A stretch of 64,000 nt of DNA, from the NCBI RefSeq assembly GCF_030315975.1, contig NZ_JASXSZ010000001.1, positions 992,001-1,056,000 of the forward strand. The letters run 5' to 3'. Position numbers and translations under genes: made by a program. This DNA comes from Microbacterium candidum. GTDB taxonomy: Bacteria > Actinomycetota > Actinomycetes > Actinomycetales > Microbacteriaceae. Under the pieces are notes generated by a model. The model was not told the origin of the DNA and did no database searches. It worked only from the letters and a program-made list of their open reading frames with translations. Below are positions 59,973-64,000 of the stretch, piece by piece; positions within the stretch are counted from its first letter, which is position 1; each line of letters begins with the position of its first letter.

Positions 59973-61547
59973 GTGCTCAGGTTGGGTATCGATGTCGGCG
60001 GCACCAATACGGATGCCGTGCTGGTCGAGGGCAAACAGGTCCTCGGCGCGACTAAGGCGGCCACAAGTGCCGACGTGACGACGGGCATGGTGCAGGCGAT
60101 CGCCGGCATCGCGCAGTCGACGAAGGTCGACCCTGGTGCCATCTCGGCGGTGATGATCGGAACGACGCACTTCATCAATGCGCTCGTCGAGGCGAACCGT
60201 CTCGCCCCGACCGCCGCGATTCGGTTCGGGCTGCCGGCCACCAGTTCCCTCCCCCCGCTCATCGGATGGCCGCAGCGGCTCGTCGACGCGATTCAGGGCC
60301 GTAGCTACCTGTGCCATGGCGGGCACGAGTACGACGGCTCGCAGCTCTCCCCGTTCGATGAGGGCGAGTTCCTCCGGGCGATCGAGGATGCGCACGGTGC
60401 GGGCATCCGCTCGTTCGCAATCTCATCGGTGTTCTCCCCAGTGAACGCGGAGTTCGAGCAGCGCGCCGCGCAGATCCTCGCCGAGCAGCTGCCCGACGCC
60501 GCCGTGAGCCTTTCACACGAGATCGGCCGGATGGGCATCCTCGGCCGCGAGAACGCGACGATCATCAACGCGTCGCTTCGCGAGCTCGCTGAGCACGTCA
60601 CCGCGGGCCTGCGTCGCACGGTCGCCGAGGCGGGCATCACGTCACAGGTCTTCCTCAGCCAGAACGACGGCACGCTCATGGACATCGACTACGCGCGGCG
60701 CTACCCGGTCGCAACGTTCGCATCCGGCCCCACCAACTCGATGCGTGGCGCAGCCTTCCTCTCAGGGCAGCAGGACTGCGTCGTCGTGGACGTGGGCGGC
60801 ACCACCACCGACGTCGGGATGCTTCAGAACGGCTTCCCGCGCGAGGCCACGACGGATGTCTCCGTCGCCGATGTGCAGACGAACTTCCGGATGCCGGACG
60901 TCCTCTCGGTGGGCATCGGTGGAGGAAGCCTCGTGAAGGATGCCGAGATCGGCCTCCGTGTCGGCCCCGAGAGCGTCGGTCACCGCCTCACGACGGAGGC
61001 GCTCGTCTTCGGCGGCGTGCAGCTCACCGCGACCGACATCGCCGTCGCTCACGGCATCGCCGAGGTCGGGGACGGCTCTCTCGTTCGCCATCTCGATCGG
61101 GCGCTGGTGACGTCGACGCTTGCGAACATCGCGGAGCGGGTCAACGACGTCGTGGATCGGATGAAGGTGTCCGCGGAGCCCGTGCCGGTCGTCGCCGTCG
61201 GCGGGGGAAGCTTCCTCGTGCCCGACGAGATGTTCGCCGCATCGGTCGTCCTCCGACCCGACCACTACGCCGTCGCCAACGCGATCGGCGCCGCCATCGC
61301 GGAGATCGGCGGCGAGGTCGACCGGGTGTTCAGCGTCACCCCTGGCACGCGGCAGTCGGTGCTCGACGACGCGCGCCAGGAGGCCGTCGACCGGGCGGTC
61401 GCCGCGGGTGCCGACCCCTCGAGCGTGAGGGTCGTCGACGTCGAGGAGGTGCCGCTAGCGTACCTGCCCGGCAGCGCCGCCCGCATTCGCGTCAAGGCCG
61501 TCGGAACCCTCAATGTCGAAGTCGCCGTGGGAGGCACACATGCGTGA
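59973..61547 (+). CDS. Hydantoinase/oxoprolinase family protein (HyuA-type, short form)
   Basis: GTG 59973 with GGGAG 8 bases upstream. The actin-like ATPase core is complete: LGIDVGGTNTDAVLV at residues 4-18, MIGTTHFINAL, VVVDVGGTTTDVGMLQNG and VAVGGGSFLVP. The 524-residue length matches the short class that teams with DUF917 proteins, rather than full-length 5-oxoprolinase. It is expected to use ATP to open a cyclic amide; the substrate is not known. The start of a four-gene operon. Confidence 0.88.
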   Translation: MLRLGIDVGGTNTDAVLVEGKQVLGATKAATSADVTTGMVQAIAGIAQSTKVDPGAISAVMIGTTHFINALVEANRLAPTAAIRFGLPATSSLPPLIGWPQRLVDAIQGRSYLCHGGHEYDGSQLSPFDEGEFLRAIEDAHGAGIRSFAISSVFSPVNAEFEQRAAQILAEQLPDAAVSLSHEIGRMGILGRENATIINASLRELAEHVTAGLRRTVAEAGITSQVFLSQNDGTLMDIDYARRYPVATFASGPTNSMRGAAFLSGQQDCVVVDVGGTTTDVGMLQNGFPREATTDVSVADVQTNFRMPDVLSVGIGGGSLVKDAEIGLRVGPESVGHRLTTEALVFGGVQLTATDIAVAHGIAEVGDGSLVRHLDRALVTSTLANIAERVNDVVDRMKVSAEPVPVVAVGGGSFLVPDEMFAASVVLRPDHYAVANAIGAAIAEIGGEVDRVFSVTPGTRQSVLDDARQEAVDRAVAAGADPSSVRVVDVEEVPLAYLPGSAARIRVKAVGTLNVEVAVGGTHA

Positions 61548-62604
61548 GATCAATGTCGAGAACCTGGCCGACATGGCGCGCGGCGCCGCGATCCTCGGCA
61601 CGGGCGGCGGTGGCGACCCGTACGTCGGGCTGCTGCTGGCTGAGCAGGCGATCCGCAGGCACGGTCCGGTGACGCTCCTGTCGGCGGACGAGGTCTCGGA
61701 CGACGCGACCGTCGTGCCCTCGGCGTTCATGGGTGCTCCGACCGTCATGCTCGAGAAGTTGCCGACCGGGAACGAGATGGTCACGTCGCTCCGCGCCATC
61801 GAGTCGGTCATCGGTCGCCGAGCGACCCACACGGTCTCGCTCGAGGCGGGCGGGCTCAATTCGATGATCCCGATCGTCACGGCGGCTGAGCTCGGCATCC
61901 CGCTCATCGACGCGGACGGGATGGGGCGCGCCTACCCCGAACTGCAGATGCTCATTCCGACGCTCGGTGGAATCACCGCGAGCCCTATGGCACTCGCCGA
62001 CGAGCGTGGCAACGCCGTGGCCTTCAACACGATCGACAACGCGTGGGCGGAGCGCCTCGCCCGCTCGGTTGTGACCGACATGGGATGCAGCGGCGGCATG
62101 AGCCTCTACGTGCTCACCGGGCGTCAGCTCAAGGACCTCATGGTGCACGACACACTGACGCTGTGCGAGGAGATCGGCCACGCCGTGCGGCTCGCGCGGG
62201 AGTCGCATGAGGACCCGGTGCTCGCCGCCGTGTCGGTCACGGGCGGGAGGCAGCTCTTCCAGGGCAAGATCACCGACGTCGAGCGCAATACGGTCGGCGG
62301 TTTTGCTCGTGGTCTCGCGCGGCTCGACGGCGTCGGGGGAGATGTCGGGGCGACGCTCGAGATCGACTTCCAGAACGAGAACCTCGTTGCGCGGCGGGGA
62401 GGGGAGGTCCTCGCGAGCGTGCCCGACCTCATCTCGGTGCTCGATACCGAGAGCGGTGAGGCCGTCACGACGGAGAAGCTCCGGTATGGACTGCGCGTGA
62501 GCGTCATCGCGTCCCCGTGCGACCCGCGCTGGCGTTCGCCGGAGGGTCTCGAGCTCGCCGGCCCCGCCTACTTCGGCTACGCGCACGAGTATCAGCCCGT
62601 CTGA
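61540..62604 (+). CDS. DUF917 family protein, first copy
   Basis: ATG 61540 overlaps the hydantoinase stop, with GGGAGG 6 bases upstream. The 354-residue product has the DUF917 signatures: ARGAAILGTGGGGDPYVG near the start, EAGGLNSMIPI, IPLIDADGMGRAYPELQM and LRVSVIASPCDPRW. DUF917 proteins are found next to HyuA-type genes and are thought to contribute to the same cyclic-amide chemistry. No signal peptide. Confidence 0.88.
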   Translation: MREINVENLADMARGAAILGTGGGGDPYVGLLLAEQAIRRHGPVTLLSADEVSDDATVVPSAFMGAPTVMLEKLPTGNEMVTSLRAIESVIGRRATHTVSLEAGGLNSMIPIVTAAELGIPLIDADGMGRAYPELQMLIPTLGGITASPMALADERGNAVAFNTIDNAWAERLARSVVTDMGCSGGMSLYVLTGRQLKDLMVHDTLTLCEEIGHAVRLARESHEDPVLAAVSVTGGRQLFQGKITDVERNTVGGFARGLARLDGVGGDVGATLEIDFQNENLVARRGGEVLASVPDLISVLDTESGEAVTTEKLRYGLRVSVIASPCDPRWRSPEGLELAGPAYFGYAHEYQPV

Positions 62605-62646
62605 GATGCCTCGCCGCGGCGCCTTCCTTGTTGAGATCATGGAGTC

Positions 62647-63717
62647 GTGAGGAAGGACCGGTTCGGCTTAGAAGACGCGGAGGACCTCGTCGCAGGCGCA
62701 CGCCTCCTGGCCTCGGGGGGCGGCGGGGACGTGCGCATCGGGGGACTCCTGCTGACGACCGAGCTGCGCATCGCCGCGGACGAGGGACGGCAGCTCCGCC
62801 TGGTCCCGGCGGCGGAGCTGCCGCCCGACCTCCTCGTGGTGCACGTCGGGATGGTTGGCTCGCCGGACGTCTACTCGGAACGGCTGGTAGACCCGCATGA
62901 CATCCGGCTGGCAGTGCGGGCACTCGCCGACCGCCTGCAGTCCGCGATCGGTGCGATCGGCATCATCGAGATAGGGGGGCTGAACGCGGTGCTCGGCGCG
63001 ACCTGCGCTCTGGAACTCGAGGTGCCGCTCATCGACGGCGACATCATGGGGCGCGCCTTCCCCTTCATCACGCAGACGACCCTCGCGGTCGCCGGACACC
63101 GCCCGGAGCCAATCGCGATCGCCTCTCCGGCCGGCGATGTCGCGGTCTACGATGGCGCAACGACGGGAGCGACCCAGCGTCTGCTCTCCAGCGGGGCCGC
63201 CGCGATGGGCGGTCTCGCAGCGACCGCGATGTACCCGATCCGCGCGGGCGACCTCGCTGCGCACGGCATCCGGGGGAGCGTCCGCACGGCCTGCGAACTG
63301 GGACACCGCTATCGTGCGTACATTGCAAGCCATCGCGCGGGCGATCTCGAGGAGTTCGCGCGGGCTCTCGGTGCGACTCCCGTCGCGACCGCCCGGATCG
63401 ACGAGGTGCGCCCGCGCGATGGAAGGCACGTCGGCAGTGCGACGCTGCACGACGTCGTGACCGGCGCCATCATCCGGGTCGACTTCCTGGAGGAGTATGC
63501 GCTCGCGACTGTCGACGGGACGATCGTGACCGGAGCGCCCGAGGTCATCGTCGTGATCGATCACGTGACGCTCACGCCGATGCGATCCGACGAACTGCGC
63601 CGCGGCCATACGGTGCTGCTCATGAGCTTCGCGCCGCTGCATCCATGGGCCGTCGCGGATATCGCGACGGTCGGACCGGCGGCGTACGGCATCGAGGTCG
63701 AGGAGACGCACGTATGA
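62647..63717 (+). CDS. DUF917 family protein, second copy
   Basis: GTG 62647, 42 bases after the first copy. Same order of motifs: GARLLASGGGGDVRIGGLLL, IEIGGLNAVLGATCALELEV, LIDGDIMGRAFPFI and ITQTTLAVAGHRPEPIAI. It diverges from the first copy throughout, so it is an old paralog, probably a heteromeric partner. The stop overlaps the PucR start. Confidence 0.88.
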   Translation: MRKDRFGLEDAEDLVAGARLLASGGGGDVRIGGLLLTTELRIAADEGRQLRLVPAAELPPDLLVVHVGMVGSPDVYSERLVDPHDIRLAVRALADRLQSAIGAIGIIEIGGLNAVLGATCALELEVPLIDGDIMGRAFPFITQTTLAVAGHRPEPIAIASPAGDVAVYDGATTGATQRLLSSGAAAMGGLAATAMYPIRAGDLAAHGIRGSVRTACELGHRYRAYIASHRAGDLEEFARALGATPVATARIDEVRPRDGRHVGSATLHDVVTGAIIRVDFLEEYALATVDGTIVTGAPEVIVVIDHVTLTPMRSDELRRGHTVLLMSFAPLHPWAVADIATVGPAAYGIEVEETHV

Positions 63718-64000
63718 CCTCCGTCGCCCAGCTGCTCTCCGAACCCGTCCTCACATCGGCGTCGGTCGTCGCGGGCGGGGCAGGCGTCGACCGCGCTGTG
63801 GACGACGTCGTGATGTACGCCTCCGCCCGAGACATCCCGACCGCTGACGGCGCTGCCGGAGCGCTCGTCGTGTGCGGCGAGGCGGACGTGACGCCCGCGT
63901 ACAAGATCGACGCGCTCGTGCGGCGCGCCGACCACCTGGGCGCGTCCGCCGTGCTCGTGATCGCTGCACACGGGCATCCGCTGCTGTCCGGCATCCGCCT
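63714..64000 (+). CDS. PucR-type transcription regulator, 3' end outside the window
   Basis: ATG 63714 overlaps the preceding stop. The first 95 residues, MTSVAQLLSEPVLTSASVVA, VDRAVDDVVMYASARDI, GALVVCGEADVTPAYKIDAL and GASAVLVIAAHGHPLL, match the PucR N-terminal domain (formerly purine catabolism regulatory domain). The HTH lies beyond the edge. Position as fourth gene of the HyuA/DUF917 operon suggests it controls that operon. Confidence 0.8.
   Translation, partial: MTSVAQLLSEPVLTSASVVAGGAGVDRAVDDVVMYASARDIPTADGAAGALVVCGEADVTPAYKIDALVRRADHLGASAVLVIAAHGHPLLSGIR

Overview
The window is high-GC DNA with many GTG starts and ATGA-type stop/start overlaps, typical of an actinobacterium and probably of Microbacteriaceae (order Micrococcales). 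About 56-59 kb of it belongs to an integrative conjugative element (ICE). The element runs off the left edge and ends on the right at a 3' half of tRNA-Ser(GCU) at 59270-59332. Chromosomal metabolic genes follow.

Layout. 1-3078: 5'-truncated MobF relaxase/helicase. 3.2-8.2 kb: decayed IS256-type transposase, one unknown gene, a secreted pair (beta-propeller lipoprotein and S53 sedolisin protease) and a scrap of a short-chain dehydrogenase. 8.3-10.9 kb: small ICE genes, a broken ssb and an intact ssb. 10.9-21.0 kb (minus): the mating-pair operon, in transcription order VirB8/TcpC-like, M23 peptidase, small membrane protein, VirB6-like, split VirB4 (SCO6880-like plus ATPase half), ParA-like ATPase, VirD4-type coupling protein, HNH-like protein and one unknown. 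It starts at a promoter shared with a divergent winged-helix gene. 21.5-24.8 kb (plus): regulatory operon of EspR-like HTH protein, ImmA/IrrE metallopeptidase, seven-TM MAB_1171c-like protein and alpha/beta hydrolase, preceded by a cluster of palindromic operators.

24.9-53 kb is dense cargo. It holds a graspetide-like RiPP precursor with its ATP-grasp ligase, a MoxR/VWA pair with two tandem paralogous unknowns, a Rieske-MBL protein, a four-gene envelope set (OmpA-domain lipoprotein, coiled-coil protein, four-TM protein, coiled-coil protein), IS3 debris flanked by ~150-bp direct repeats, and a HerA-like ATPase whose C-terminus is a ribosomal protein L7/L12 C-terminal domain. An unrecognised ~808-residue protein closes it. 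Two diverged paralogs with a C-terminal cold-shock domain lie at 26.1 and 52.0 kb and bracket most of this cargo.

53-59.3 kb is the recombination end: a DUF218-like gene, a complete IS481-family element with a 15-bp target duplication, a secondary att-like tRNA repeat (56096-56121), a nucleotidyltransferase, an orphan Fic-antitoxin-like peptide and a PIN toxin/HTH antitoxin pair. Tails encoding Gly-Asp-Thr-Trp next to the att repeats look like 3' ends of lost tyrosine integrases. 59.97-64 kb is a chromosomal operon of hydantoinase/oxoprolinase, two DUF917 proteins and the start of a PucR-type regulator.

The least described biology is in 27-41 kb (RiPP, MoxR/VWA, OmpA/four-TM cassettes) and in the HerA-L7/L12 fusion at 45-48 kb. 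All family calls come from reading motifs; no database search was run.
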